Made by a program: the position numbers and the translations under genes. A stretch of DNA of 64,000 nt from Acidimicrobiaceae bacterium (GTDB lineage: Bacteria > Actinomycetota > Acidimicrobiia > Acidimicrobiales > RAAP-2), in NCBI GenBank assembly GCA_027315315.1, contig DAHUYG010000009.1, forward strand, positions 21,129-85,128. The letters are read 5' to 3'. How positions within the stretch are numbered: position 1 is the first letter of the stretch; each line of letters starts with the position of its first letter. This document shows, piece by piece, positions 29,114 through 38,196 of the stretch. Under the pieces are notes generated by a model. That model did no database searches. It was not told the origin of the DNA and saw only the letters and a program-made list of their open reading frames with translations.

Positions 29114-31682
29114 GCAACCGTCCAGTTCCGGCCCCACCACGAAGCGGGAGGTGCCCGAGCGCCCCTCGCTCGAGGGTCTCGAGGCCAAGTGGGACCCCGC
29201 GTGGGCGGACCAGGGGACCTATCGCTTCGACCGCACAAAGGCCCGGCCAGACGTCTTCGCGATCGACACGCCCCCCCCGACGGTGAGTGGATCGCTGCAC
29301 CTTGGAACCGTGTTCGGCTACGTCCAGTTCGACTCCGTGGCCCGCTTCTGGCGAATGCGCGGGCGGGAGGTCTTCTTCCCGGTCGGGTGGGACGACAACG
29401 GCCTTCCGACGATCCGGCGGGTGCAGAACCTCTACGGCGTGCGCTGCGACCCAACCCTCCCCTACGAGCCCGGGCTCGTCGTCGAGCCCGACTCGAAGGG
29501 GGACCGGCCGCTGTCGCGCCGGAACTTCGTGGAACTCTGCGATCGGCTCACTGCCGAGGACGAGAAGGTCTTCGAACAGGTGTTCCGCCACGTCGGGCTG
29601 TCCGTTGCCTGGGAGCACACGTACACCACGATCGGGCGGCCTTCCCAGCGGGTCTCCCAACGGGCCTTCCTCCGCAACCTGGCCCGCGGCGAGGCGTACC
29701 TGAGCGAGGCCCCCACGATGTGGGACGTCGACATGCAGACCGCTGTCGCGCAGGCCGAGATGGAGGACCGTCCCACCGCGGGCGCCTACCACAAGCTGCG
29801 CTTTCATCGTCCCGACGGCGCCGATCTCGAAATCGACACCACCCGCCCCGAGCTCCTGGCGGCGTGCGTGGCGGTCGTCGTGCACCCCGAAGATGGGCGC
29901 TTCTCCCCCCTCGTGGGATCGCAGGTGACCACCCCGTTGTTCGGGGTGCCGGTGCCCGTCGTCGCCCACCCGCTCGCCGACCCGGAGAAGGGCACCGGCG
30001 TCGCGATGATCTGCACGTTCGGGGACAGCACCGACGTGGTGTGGTGGCGGGAGCTCGGACTCCCGATGCGCTCGATCGTCCAACGAGACGGGCGCCTCCG
30101 CGGGGAGGTTCCCGAGTGGTTCGAGACCGACTCGGCGCGAGCGTCCTGGGACTCGCTCGGCGGCAAGTCGACGAAGGCCGCCAGGAGGGTCATTGCCGAA
30201 CTGCTCGCGGCGTCGGGCGAGATGAACGGGGAGCCGCGGCCGATCGAACACGAGGTTCGCTACTACGAGCGGGGCGAACGCCCGCTCGAGATCGTCACCT
30301 CCAGGCAGTGGTACATCCGCAATGGCTCGCGAGACGAGGAGCGCCGCCGGGAACTGCTCCGTGCGGGCACCGAACTCAGCTGGCACCCCGAGTTCATGCG
30401 CATCCGCTACGAGCACTGGGTGGGCGGGCTCAACGGGGACTGGCTGGTCAGTCGCCAGCAGTACTTCGGCATCCCCTTCCCGGTCTGGTACCCGCTCGAC
30501 GCTGAGGGTGAGGTCCGCTACGACCGGCCGATCGTGGCCGACGAGGCGTCGCTGCCGGTCGACCCCCAGTCCGAGGTGCCTCCCGGGTTCGACGAGGCCC
30601 AGCGGGGACGACCCGGCGGATTCGTGGGTGACCCCGACGTGATGGACACCTGGGCGACCTCCTCGCTCACCCCGATGATCGCCGGCGGCTGGGCGGACGA
30701 CGCCGACCTCTTCGGCCGGGTGTTCCCGATGGACCTGCGTCCCCAGGGACCCGAGATCATCCGCACCTGGCTCTTCAGCACGCTGCTGCGCAGCCAACTC
30801 GAGCACGGCGTCCTGCCGTGGTCGAACGCCAGCATCAACGGCTGGGTGCTCGACCCCGACCGCAAGAAGATGTCCAAGTCAAAGGGCAACGTCGTTACAC
30901 CCGAGGCGCTGATCACCGAGCACGGGGCCGACGGTGTCCGCTATTGGTCGTGCAGCGCCGCCCTCGGCACGGACACCGCAGCCGATCCGGCACAGATGCG
31001 GGTGGGGCGACGCCTGGCCATCAAGATCCTCAACGCCTCGAAATTCGCCCTCGGGCGCGCCGAGCCGGGCGGGACGGTCACCGAGCCCATCGATCGCGGG
31101 ATGCTCGCCCGGCTGGCCGACGTGGTCCGCGACGCCACCGCGGCGTTCGAGGGCTATCAGTACCAGCAGGCCCTCGAGCGGACCGAGGGCTTCTTCTGGT
31201 CGTTCTGCGACGACTACCTCGAGCTGGTCAAGTCACGCGCCTACGGCGGGGAAGGGCGCAGCGAGGCCGCAACCAGCTCGGCGCGGGCCGCGCTCGCGCT
31301 CGCGCTCTCGGTCCAGCTCCGACTGTTCGCACCGTTCCTTCCCTTCGTCACCGAAGAGGTCTGGAGCTGGTGGCAGGAGGGTTCGATCCACCGATCACGT
31401 TGGCCCGAAACCGAGGAGCTCGGCGTCCGCGAGGACGACGACCCAGGGGTGCTCGACGCCGTCGCAGGAACCCTCGCCGCGGTGCGCAGGACCAAGACGG
31501 CCGAGAAGCGATCTCTGCGGGCGCCGGTCGCCCGGCTCGAGGTCTCTGGGTCCGCAGGGCTCCTCGCAGCCATTCGCGCCGCCGAGACCGACCTCCTCGA
31601 AGCCGGCAACGTCGCCGAGCTGGTCCTGACCAAGGGCGAGCCCGAGGTCCGGGTCGTGCTCGGGGCCGAGCCCGGGGCATAG
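29112..31682 (+). CDS. valS: Valyl-tRNA synthetase (archaeal/Rickettsia-like subtype)
   Basis: IDTPPPTVSGSLHLGTVFGY, PVGWDDNGLPTIRRVQN, DPDVMDTWATSSLTP, DRKKMSKSKGN. Confidence 0.9.
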   Translation: MQPSSSGPTTKREVPERPSLEGLEAKWDPAWADQGTYRFDRTKARPDVFAIDTPPPTVSGSLHLGTVFGYVQFDSVARFWRMRGREVFFPVGWDDNGLPTIRRVQNLYGVRCDPTLPYEPGLVVEPDSKGDRPLSRRNFVELCDRLTAEDEKVFEQVFRHVGLSVAWEHTYTTIGRPSQRVSQRAFLRNLARGEAYLSEAPTMWDVDMQTAVAQAEMEDRPTAGAYHKLRFHRPDGADLEIDTTRPELLAACVAVVVHPEDGRFSPLVGSQVTTPLFGVPVPVVAHPLADPEKGTGVAMICTFGDSTDVVWWRELGLPMRSIVQRDGRLRGEVPEWFETDSARASWDSLGGKSTKAARRVIAELLAASGEMNGEPRPIEHEVRYYERGERPLEIVTSRQWYIRNGSRDEERRRELLRAGTELSWHPEFMRIRYEHWVGGLNGDWLVSRQQYFGIPFPVWYPLDAEGEVRYDRPIVADEASLPVDPQSEVPPGFDEAQRGRPGGFVGDPDVMDTWATSSLTPMIAGGWADDADLFGRVFPMDLRPQGPEIIRTWLFSTLLRSQLEHGVLPWSNASINGWVLDPDRKKMSKSKGNVVTPEALITEHGADGVRYWSCSAALGTDTAADPAQMRVGRRLAIKILNASKFALGRAEPGGTVTEPIDRGMLARLADVVRDATAAFEGYQYQQALERTEGFFWSFCDDYLELVKSRAYGGEGRSEAATSSARAALALALSVQLRLFAPFLPFVTEEVWSWWQEGSIHRSRWPETEELGVREDDDPGVLDAVAGTLAAVRRTKTAEKRSLRAPVARLEVSGSAGLLAAIRAAETDLLEAGNVAELVLTKGEPEVRVVLGAEPGA

Positions 31683-31743
31683 GCCGACGCCCGGCGGCGT
31701 TGACCCTCCCGGACCGAATCAGGCGATCAGGAAGGAGCCAGGG

Positions 31744-32202
31744 ATGGGAGTGACCGAACTCGGCCACATCGTGCTCTACGTCAAAGACGCTGCCCGCTCG
31801 GCGCGCTTCTACCGCGATGTGCTCGGCTGGCACCAGATCATCCCCGAGGAGGGCGCACCGGTCGGACCGATCGCCGCCTTCTCGGGCGGTAGGACCCATC
31901 ACGAGCTCCTCCTCATCGAGGTGGGCGAGGGCGCGGCACCGATCCCCTCCGGTCGGCGAGTCGGGATGTACCACTTCGGGCTGCGCGTCGGTGACAGCGA
32001 CGAGGACCTTCGCGCTGTGCTCGGCCGCGTCGAGGCAGCCGGGGCAACGATCCTCGGGGCCTCCGACCACACGGTGACCCACAGCCTGTACATCACCGAC
32101 CCCGACGGCAACGAGGTGGAGCTCTACATCGACGTCCCCGGCGTGGACTGGAGGAACGACCCCCAGCTGATCGCCGCCCCGACCCGGCAGCTCAAACTCT
32201 GA
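31744..32202 (+). CDS. VOC family (glyoxalase/dioxygenase-like) protein
   Basis: ELGHIVLYVKDAARSARFYRDVLGW...YITDPDGNEVELYID. Confidence 0.9.
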   Translation: MGVTELGHIVLYVKDAARSARFYRDVLGWHQIIPEEGAPVGPIAAFSGGRTHHELLLIEVGEGAAPIPSGRRVGMYHFGLRVGDSDEDLRAVLGRVEAAGATILGASDHTVTHSLYITDPDGNEVELYIDVPGVDWRNDPQLIAAPTRQLKL

Positions 32203-32207
32203 TCGCG

Positions 32208-33689
32208 CTACTCGACCGCGACGTCACCGGGGTCCTTGTCCGGACGTAGTCCGCGCCACGCCGGCTGACGCAGGCGACCATCGCGTGTCCATTCGCTGAA
32301 GCGCACCTCGCCGACCAGCGTGGGGCGCAGCCAGGTCGCATCGGCCACCTGGCTGCGCGGCAGCTGCCCGACGAAGGGACTCGTCTTGCGGGTCAGCTTG
32401 GCAAACCGGGCGGCCAGCTCCTTTAGGTGTGCGTCGGAGAAGCCCGTCCCCACCTTTCCGACGTATCGCAGCCCCTCCGCAGAGGGGATCCCCAAGACGA
32501 GCGCACCGATCGTGCCCGAGCGGCCCCCCTTGCCGGGCGTGAAGCCGCCGACGACGACCTCCTGGGTGCCAAACCCCCGCACCTTCACCCAGTCGTCGCT
32601 CCGACGGCCCGGGACATAGGGGCTTTCGCTGCGCTTGCAGACGACCCCCTCGAGCCCCGCAGCGAGCGCTGCGTCGAGGACCGCCTGGGGACGCTGCGAG
32701 TACGAGGCCGGGGTCGCCCAACGTTCGCCCGCCAGTTGGAGCGACTTGAGCAGGGCCCGACGCTCCCGGTACGACAGCCCCAAGGTCGATCGACCGTCGA
32801 GGTGCATGACGTCGAACACGAGATAGCTGACCGGGATGCTCTGGGCGAGGCGACGCGTTGCCGACTCCCCCCGGACGTGCATGCGTTGCTGGAGAAGACC
32901 GAAGCTCGGTCGGCCGGCCTCGTCGAACGCGACGATCTCCCCGTCGAGGATCGCCGCCCTCGAGCCCAGCGCTCGGCCGAGCGCGTGAAGTTCGGGATAC
33001 GCGGCGGTGATCTCGAGGTCGTTGCGCGACTTGATCTGCACCCGGCCACCGTCGACATAGGTGACGGCTCGAACACCGTCCCACTTGAACTCGCAGGTCC
33101 ATCCGCGCCCACTCGCGGGGAGCGCCCCGGCCCTGCAGAGCATCGGACGGACCAGTTCCGGGAGCGACTCCCAGCCTTCTGGGGCGGGATCCATTCGGTG
33201 CAGCATCCAGTTCTTTCCGCCCGTCTTGAACAAGACGTAGCGGCCGGTGACCCGGGAGCCGTGCAAGACGACCATGACCTCGCGATCGGACCACTTCTCG
33301 GTCTCGTAGGTCCCGCTGTCCCAGATCGAGACCGACCCCCCGCCGTACTCGCCCTTGGGGATCTCCCCCGAAAAGTCGGCGTAGTCGAGCGGATGGTCCT
33401 CCACGGCGACTGCGAGGTGGTTGCGCTTGGGGTCGAGGGGTACCCCCTTGGGGACCGCCCAAGACACGAGGACGCCGTCGCGCTCGAGGCGAAAATCCCA
33501 GTGCAGGGCCCTCGCGTGATGCTCCTGGACGACGAAGGACGCCCCCGACCGGCCCTGCGAGGAACGCTTCTTCGGGTCGGGGCCCATCGGCTCGGGTGTC
33601 CGTGCCGGGTCCCGTTTCGACTTGTAGGGATCGAGCTTTGCAGGGCTCACGGTCCTTGCGCCTCCGACATCGCGCTCGTGTCCGTCCAT
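32208..33689 (-). CDS. LigD-like protein: 3'-phosphoesterase domain fused to ATP-dependent DNA ligase, no polymerase domain
   Basis: FVVQEHHARALHWDFRLERDGVLVSWAVPKG (PE domain) and CEFKWDGVRAVTYVDGG (ligase motif I KxDGxR), DWVKVRGFGTQEVVVGGFTPGKGGR. Confidence 0.9.
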   Translation of the reverse strand: MDGHERDVGGARTVSPAKLDPYKSKRDPARTPEPMGPDPKKRSSQGRSGASFVVQEHHARALHWDFRLERDGVLVSWAVPKGVPLDPKRNHLAVAVEDHPLDYADFSGEIPKGEYGGGSVSIWDSGTYETEKWSDREVMVVLHGSRVTGRYVLFKTGGKNWMLHRMDPAPEGWESLPELVRPMLCRAGALPASGRGWTCEFKWDGVRAVTYVDGGRVQIKSRNDLEITAAYPELHALGRALGSRAAILDGEIVAFDEAGRPSFGLLQQRMHVRGESATRRLAQSIPVSYLVFDVMHLDGRSTLGLSYRERRALLKSLQLAGERWATPASYSQRPQAVLDAALAAGLEGVVCKRSESPYVPGRRSDDWVKVRGFGTQEVVVGGFTPGKGGRSGTIGALVLGIPSAEGLRYVGKVGTGFSDAHLKELAARFAKLTRKTSPFVGQLPRSQVADATWLRPTLVGEVRFSEWTRDGRLRQPAWRGLRPDKDPGDVAVE

Positions 33690-33736
33690 CCTCGCGCCCT
33701 GCGGGGTCTGACACCGACTCCGATACCGTCGCGACG

Positions 33737-34981
33737 ATGGCTTCGCACCGATGGCTCGGCGTCCTCGCGCACCGTGACTTCCGCCTCTATTTCATCGGCC
33801 GGGCCACGTCGTTCATCGGGACCGGCATGCTGCCGGTGGCGCTCTCCTTCGCCGTCTTGGGTCGTGGCGGCTCGACCTCCGAGGTCGGCTGGGTGCTTTC
33901 GGCCGACGTGTTTCCGCTCGGGATCTTCCTCCTCGTCGCCGGCGTCATCGCAGACCGCATCAACCGGCGGGCGGTCATGCTCGGATCCGACCTGCTGCGC
34001 TGCGTGGCCCAGGCGGGTCTGGCCTGCTGGCTCCTCCTCGGGCGGCCACCGCTGTGGGGTTTCATGGTCCTCGAGTTCACCGTCGGCATCGGCACCGCGT
34101 TCTTCACCCCCGCCATGACCGGTCTCATCCCGCAGGTGACCACCCCCGAGACGCTCCACCAGGCCAACGCGCTGAACGGGGCGGCCCAATCGGCAGGGAC
34201 GCTGATCGGGCCAGCGATCGCCGGCGTGCTCGTGGCCACGGTTGGCAGCGGTTGGGCGGTCGCCTCCGACGCCATCTCCTACGCGGTGGGCGCCCTGTGC
34301 CTGGCGAGGCTGCGCGTCGGTTGGTCGGGGGCCGAGGGGGAGGAATCGGGCTCCCTCGTCCACCAGTTGCGAGCAGGCTGGCAGGCCTTCGCATCGAGGA
34401 CGTGGCTCTGGAGCGTGGTCGCCCAGTTCGGCACGCTTGGTCTGCTCTCGTTCCCGCCGTTCTTCGTCCTCGGGGCGGTGGTGGCCAAACAGTCCCTCGG
34501 GGGAGCGGTGGGCTGGGGCACCGTGCTTGCCTGCCAGGGCGCCGGGGCGACGCTCGGGGCCGGGCTGATGCTGCGCTTCCAGCCGCGTCGCCCGATGGTG
34601 GCCGGCGAGCTGGCAATGCTGGGCTGGGTGTTGATCCTGGTCACGCTGGCGCTGCGCACGTCGCTCCCGGCCATGTCGGTGGCCGGGTTCTTGAGCGGGA
34701 TCGGGTTCGGCGTGTTCGGGCCGGTGTGGGACACCACCATGCAGCGACGGCTCCCGCCCGAGGTCCTCTCGCGGGCGAGCGCCTACGACTGGTTCGGGTC
34801 GATGGTGCTGCTCCCGATCGGGTTCGCCATCGAGGGCACCGTCGCGTCCTTGCTCGGCGTGGCCGGCGCCCTGTGGCTCGGCGCCTCGTGGCTCGCACTC
34901 ACGATCGCCGCCGTGCTCGCCATCCCGAGCGTGCGTCGGATGTCGAACCTGACAGCCGAACCGGTCGCGGCCCGGCTCTGA
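33737..34981 (+). CDS. MFS transporter
   Basis: HRDFRLYFIGRATSFIGTGMLPVALSFAV; polytopic; MTGLIPQVTTPETLHQANALNGAAQSAGTLIGPAIAGVLV. Confidence 0.88.
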   Translation: MASHRWLGVLAHRDFRLYFIGRATSFIGTGMLPVALSFAVLGRGGSTSEVGWVLSADVFPLGIFLLVAGVIADRINRRAVMLGSDLLRCVAQAGLACWLLLGRPPLWGFMVLEFTVGIGTAFFTPAMTGLIPQVTTPETLHQANALNGAAQSAGTLIGPAIAGVLVATVGSGWAVASDAISYAVGALCLARLRVGWSGAEGEESGSLVHQLRAGWQAFASRTWLWSVVAQFGTLGLLSFPPFFVLGAVVAKQSLGGAVGWGTVLACQGAGATLGAGLMLRFQPRRPMVAGELAMLGWVLILVTLALRTSLPAMSVAGFLSGIGFGVFGPVWDTTMQRRLPPEVLSRASAYDWFGSMVLLPIGFAIEGTVASLLGVAGALWLGASWLALTIAAVLAIPSVRRMSNLTAEPVAARL

Positions 34982-35091
34982 GTCGCCCGCAAGTTGGGCG
35001 GTCGGCCGACGTTTCCCAGGTGGGACCAGCAGAGATGAGTGCGGCGAGCGTGCAAGCCAACCGGCCGAAGGTGCGGCCGCCCGGGCGCTGC

Positions 35092-35531
35092 TCAAGCGTC
35101 CTCGGACGACGCGCCCTTGGGCTCGTCGAGGCCGTCCCACAACCGATGCCGAGGATGGCCGAGGCGCTGCAGCTCCTCCACGTGCAGCGCCGAGAGGCGT
35201 TCGAGCGCGGCACCACCCTCGCGGCTGAGCGCAAGTCGCACCACCCTGCCGTCGGCGCGGTCCGGGCAGCGCGTCAGCAGCCCGGCCGCGACGGCGCGCT
35301 GCACGAGCTCGACCGCGCTGTGATGGCGCAGCATGAGCGTTTCGGCCACATCACCGATCGTCGGCCGGGATCGCTCCCGACCCCTCGCACGACCAACAGG
35401 AGCTGGTGCTGCGCGGGGGTCAGACCGGCAAGGCGGGCCTGCTCCTGGCTCCAGTGGAGGAACCGTCGCAAGCCGTTGCGCAGGTCCAAGAGGCGACGGT
35501 AGTCCTCGTCGGCCAGACGATGGCCGACCAT
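35092..35531 (-). pseudogene. MarR family regulator interrupted by a -1 nt frameshift
   Basis: Frame A: MVGHRLADEDYRRLLDLRNGLRRFLHWSQEQARLAGLTPAQHQLLLVVRG; frame B continues: RERSRPTIGDVAETLMLRHHSAVELVQRAVAAGLLTRCPDRADGRVVRLALSREGG...; switch near the C4 run at 35381-35384. Confidence 0.75.
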
Positions 35532-35600
35532 AGGGAGTGGTCACCATATCGCCCGCCGAGGATCCCCGCTCAGAACCGCTACAGCGGTTGCGAAGGGCGA

Positions 35601-35801
35601 TCAGTGCTGGGGCGGATCGCTGGCCGGGAACGACTCGTACCCCCACTCGTCGACCTCGTCGACCGGCTGGGGCGCCGGCTCCTTCGTCGCATCCCGACCT
35701 CGCTCCGGGGGGCCCCGTTCGTCGTCGGGCAGCGTCACCTCGGTCGGGGTGGGTCGCAGTCGTCGCAGCGCCAAGAGGACGCTGCGCCCCAATCGGGCCA
35801 T
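35601..35801 (-). CDS. Small hypothetical protein ending ...WGYESFPASDPPQH
   Basis: 66 aa ORF; ESFPASDPP-type tail seen in small proteins of many bacteria. Confidence 0.5.
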   Translation of the reverse strand: MARLGRSVLLALRRLRPTPTEVTLPDDERGPPERGRDATKEPAPQPVDEVDEWGYESFPASDPPQH

Positions 35802-35997
35802 GTGGGACCCCTACCCGGGGGGGACGATGGCCGAAACAAGGGGGGCTCGCCACTCGCCGGAGCGGCCCGCCGGGAGAAGCGCCATGCTTGTCGGGTGACC
35901 GGCTCGGTCGAGCCAGGCTCGCCCGGCCCCCCGAGATGACGGGGTCCGAGTCGAGGCGTAGGCGGCTCGACGTCGAGCGCCTGGCGGCAGTGCAGCC

Positions 35998-36620
35998 TCC
36001 TCGAACTGGTGGCCGACCGGCTCTCCGCCGCGGTGGAACGCGTTGAGCTCTTCGAGACGGAGCGAGCGGCTCGGCTCGAGGCTGAAGGTCTCGCGGCAAG
36101 GCAGTTTCGAACCCAGGCCGTGACGGCACGCCTGGCAGCGGCGCACACCGTCGAGGAGGTGGCGCGGGCACTCGCGGAGTCGCTCGTCGAGGGAGTTTCC
36201 GGGCGCCGGATCCGCATAGCGCTGTGAGGTCGATCTTGCTCCGGCCCGAATCGGCCGCAGCACACGCCAGCTCCGCCATGCTCCGCTCGCTGCCCTTGGC
36301 GGGTGGAACGTGATGGGCACCGCTGCGATGCTGGCGTCTGGGAACGCCGCGGCGAGCAGGGGGAGACGGTGCGCCTCATCGTCGGGATCCCTGATGAACA
36401 GCGCCTCGTTTCGGCGCGCCATCTGGGCGACGGGATGGTCGCCGTCGATGGGCATGTTCCCGAGCGCGATGGCATCGCCGGCGCTCGTCGCGACGCTGAT
36501 CGGGGTCAGTTCTCCGTGCCCCAGTGTCCACACCGACGCCCATGCGACGCGGTCGTGGCCACCCTTCCCGCCCGGCGCGACGACGATGTGGCGTTGCTCG
36601 CCCTGAAGCTCGACGCCTAG
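35998..36620. pseudogene. Scrambled remnant of a GAF / SpoIIE-type phosphatase gene
   Basis: + strand LLELVADRLSAAVERVELFETERAARLEAEG...QAVTARLAAAHTVEEVARALAESLVEGV; - strand AWASVWTLGHGELTPIS...NMPIDGDHPVAQMARRNEALFIRDPDDEAHRLPLLAAAFPDASIAAVPI; + strand DAVVATLPARRDDDVALLALKLDA*. Confidence 0.6.
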
Positions 36621-37138
36621 GAGGAAGCCCCCTTGGCCGACGACGACCACCGGGCGCGGCCTCTCTCGATCTCCTCCAGCGCCGCCGCCCGGGGGGCGAA
36701 TCCTCCGGTCTCGGTCCAACGCCTCTCCTCGAGGTCCTTGTAGACGTCGAAGAAATGCTCGATCTCGGCCAAGGTACGCCGGGAGAGATCCTCCAGCTCC
36801 CTCAAATCCTCTCGTTCCGATTGATCCGCAAGCACACAGATCACCTTGGGGTCTGGGCCGTGCTCATCACGCAGGAGCAACATGCCGAGTGGGCGCACCC
36901 GCAGCATGCTGCCCGGAACCGCCGGCTCGTCGATAAGGACCAACACGTCGACGGGGTCGCCGTCCTCGGCAAGCGTGTGGGGCACGAATCCATAGTCGGC
37001 CGGATAGACCATGTTCGTCGGCAGCTGACGGTCGAGGCGCAGGACGCGCATGTCCTCGTCGTACTCGTACTTGTTGCGCGTCCCCGCCGGAATCTCGATG
37101 ATCACGTCGAGCTCGTCTTCTTCACCCACACCAATCAC
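36617..37138 (-). CDS. ppa: Inorganic pyrophosphatase
   Basis: DVIIEIPAGTRNKYEYDEDMRVLRLDRQLPTNMVYPADYGFVPHTLAEDGDPVDVLVL. Confidence 0.95.
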   Translation of the reverse strand: MIGVGEEDELDVIIEIPAGTRNKYEYDEDMRVLRLDRQLPTNMVYPADYGFVPHTLAEDGDPVDVLVLIDEPAVPGSMLRVRPLGMLLLRDEHGPDPKVICVLADQSEREDLRELEDLSRRTLAEIEHFFDVYKDLEERRWTETGGFAPRAAALEEIERGRARWSSSAKGASS

Positions 37139-37157
37139 CTTCGGACGCTCCGGCGCG

Positions 37158-37187
37158 ACGGGACCCCCTCACAAGAGGGGGTCCCGT
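37158..37187. terminator. 13-bp perfect stem-loop ACGGGACCCCCTC-ACAA-GAGGGGGTCCCGT
   Basis: Exact inverted repeat with 4-nt loop between ppa and the 3' end of the next minus-strand gene; no U-tract. Confidence 0.55.
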
Positions 37188-37241
37188 GCCCATGAAGCGC
37201 TCATACCCAGCGGGCTGGAGCGGCCAAACGTCCGGGGTTGC

Positions 37242-37844
37242 CTATTCGACGGGGGCCGCGGTCGTCGCTGGCTCGGTGACCATTTCGCGGGACATCACCG
37301 TGCCCGCGCTCCTCTGGTGCCGCGACGCCCAGCCCATGAAGAACGCTCCGCACCCTGCGGCGATTACACCGGGGCCGAGTGCATACCCGCCGACATTGGC
37401 GAGCGTGCGCAGCGGTGAGGCGAACACGAAGTAGCTCCGCGCGTTGTCGACGACGGGCCACGCCCAGGGGGCAATCGCGAACCAGGCGCCGCAGGCGACG
37501 ATCAACAGGCCGGCCCCAGCGAGGCTCATCCGACCGCGCCCGACGACCAGCCCGCGTGAGCCGGCGAGGACCATCATGCCGACGAACACGCCAATGGCCC
37601 CGGGGATCAGAGCCACGACGGCGTGCGTCAGACTCCAGTGCCACGAAGCGGTGCCGTCGGCGTTGTAGCCGAAGGTCGGACCGACGAACGGGATGATCCC
37701 GCCCCACGCCGAGATCCCGATGAGCAGTAGGCTCACCGTCCCGAGGCCGAAATGGCCCACGTTGGTCATGCGAGCCGTCGACTCGACTCGGTGGCGCCTG
37801 AGCGACCACCTTCGACCGTGGCTTGGTGCAGTGGTTACGACCAT
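37242..37844 (-). CDS. Hypothetical membrane protein (about 4 TM)
   Basis: NVGHFGLGTVSLLLIGISAWGGIIPFVGPTFGYNADGTASWHWSLTHAVVALIPGAIGVFVGMMVLAG. Confidence 0.7.
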   Translation of the reverse strand: MVVTTAPSHGRRWSLRRHRVESTARMTNVGHFGLGTVSLLLIGISAWGGIIPFVGPTFGYNADGTASWHWSLTHAVVALIPGAIGVFVGMMVLAGSRGLVVGRGRMSLAGAGLLIVACGAWFAIAPWAWPVVDNARSYFVFASPLRTLANVGGYALGPGVIAAGCGAFFMGWASRHQRSAGTVMSREMVTEPATTAAPVE

Positions 37845-38028
37845 CTGGGTGACACCTCCCCGAAAACTTCCTTGGTCGGCGTGGAGGACCTCTCGCCCGC
37901 CGTCGCCCAGCAGATACCCCTTTTCGGGCTTGCGGACACCCCGAGGGACAAAAATCGCAATCAAGTGTTTCGATCGACCCAGGTGAGGGAACCCATCTGG
38001 CCGGGAGTTCACTCGGGAGGCCTGAAAC

Positions 38029-38193
38029 ATGCTTATCGTCCTAGCGTTGCTGTTGGTGTTCTTGTTCTTCGGTCTCGGATTCGCCGTCCACCTGTTGTGG
38101 ATCGCGGCTGTCGTGCTCTTCGTGTTCTGGATCGTCGGCTTCGCCCTCGGTCGCGGGGCCAACGCTGGCTCTCACCGCTTCTATCGCTGGTAG
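38029..38193 (+). CDS. Small hydrophobic stress-type membrane protein (not in supplied track)
   Basis: Read directly: MLIVLALLLVFLFFGLGFAVHLLWIAAVVLFVFWIVGFALGRGANAGSHRFYRW*. Confidence 0.8.
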   Translation: MLIVLALLLVFLFFGLGFAVHLLWIAAVVLFVFWIVGFALGRGANAGSHRFYRW

Positions 38194-38196
38194 GGC

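Noticed and set aside
28440-30806. 788-aa minus-strand ORF spanning cysS and valS
   Set aside because: Antisense to valS and out of frame with cysS; composition typical of a shadow ORF.
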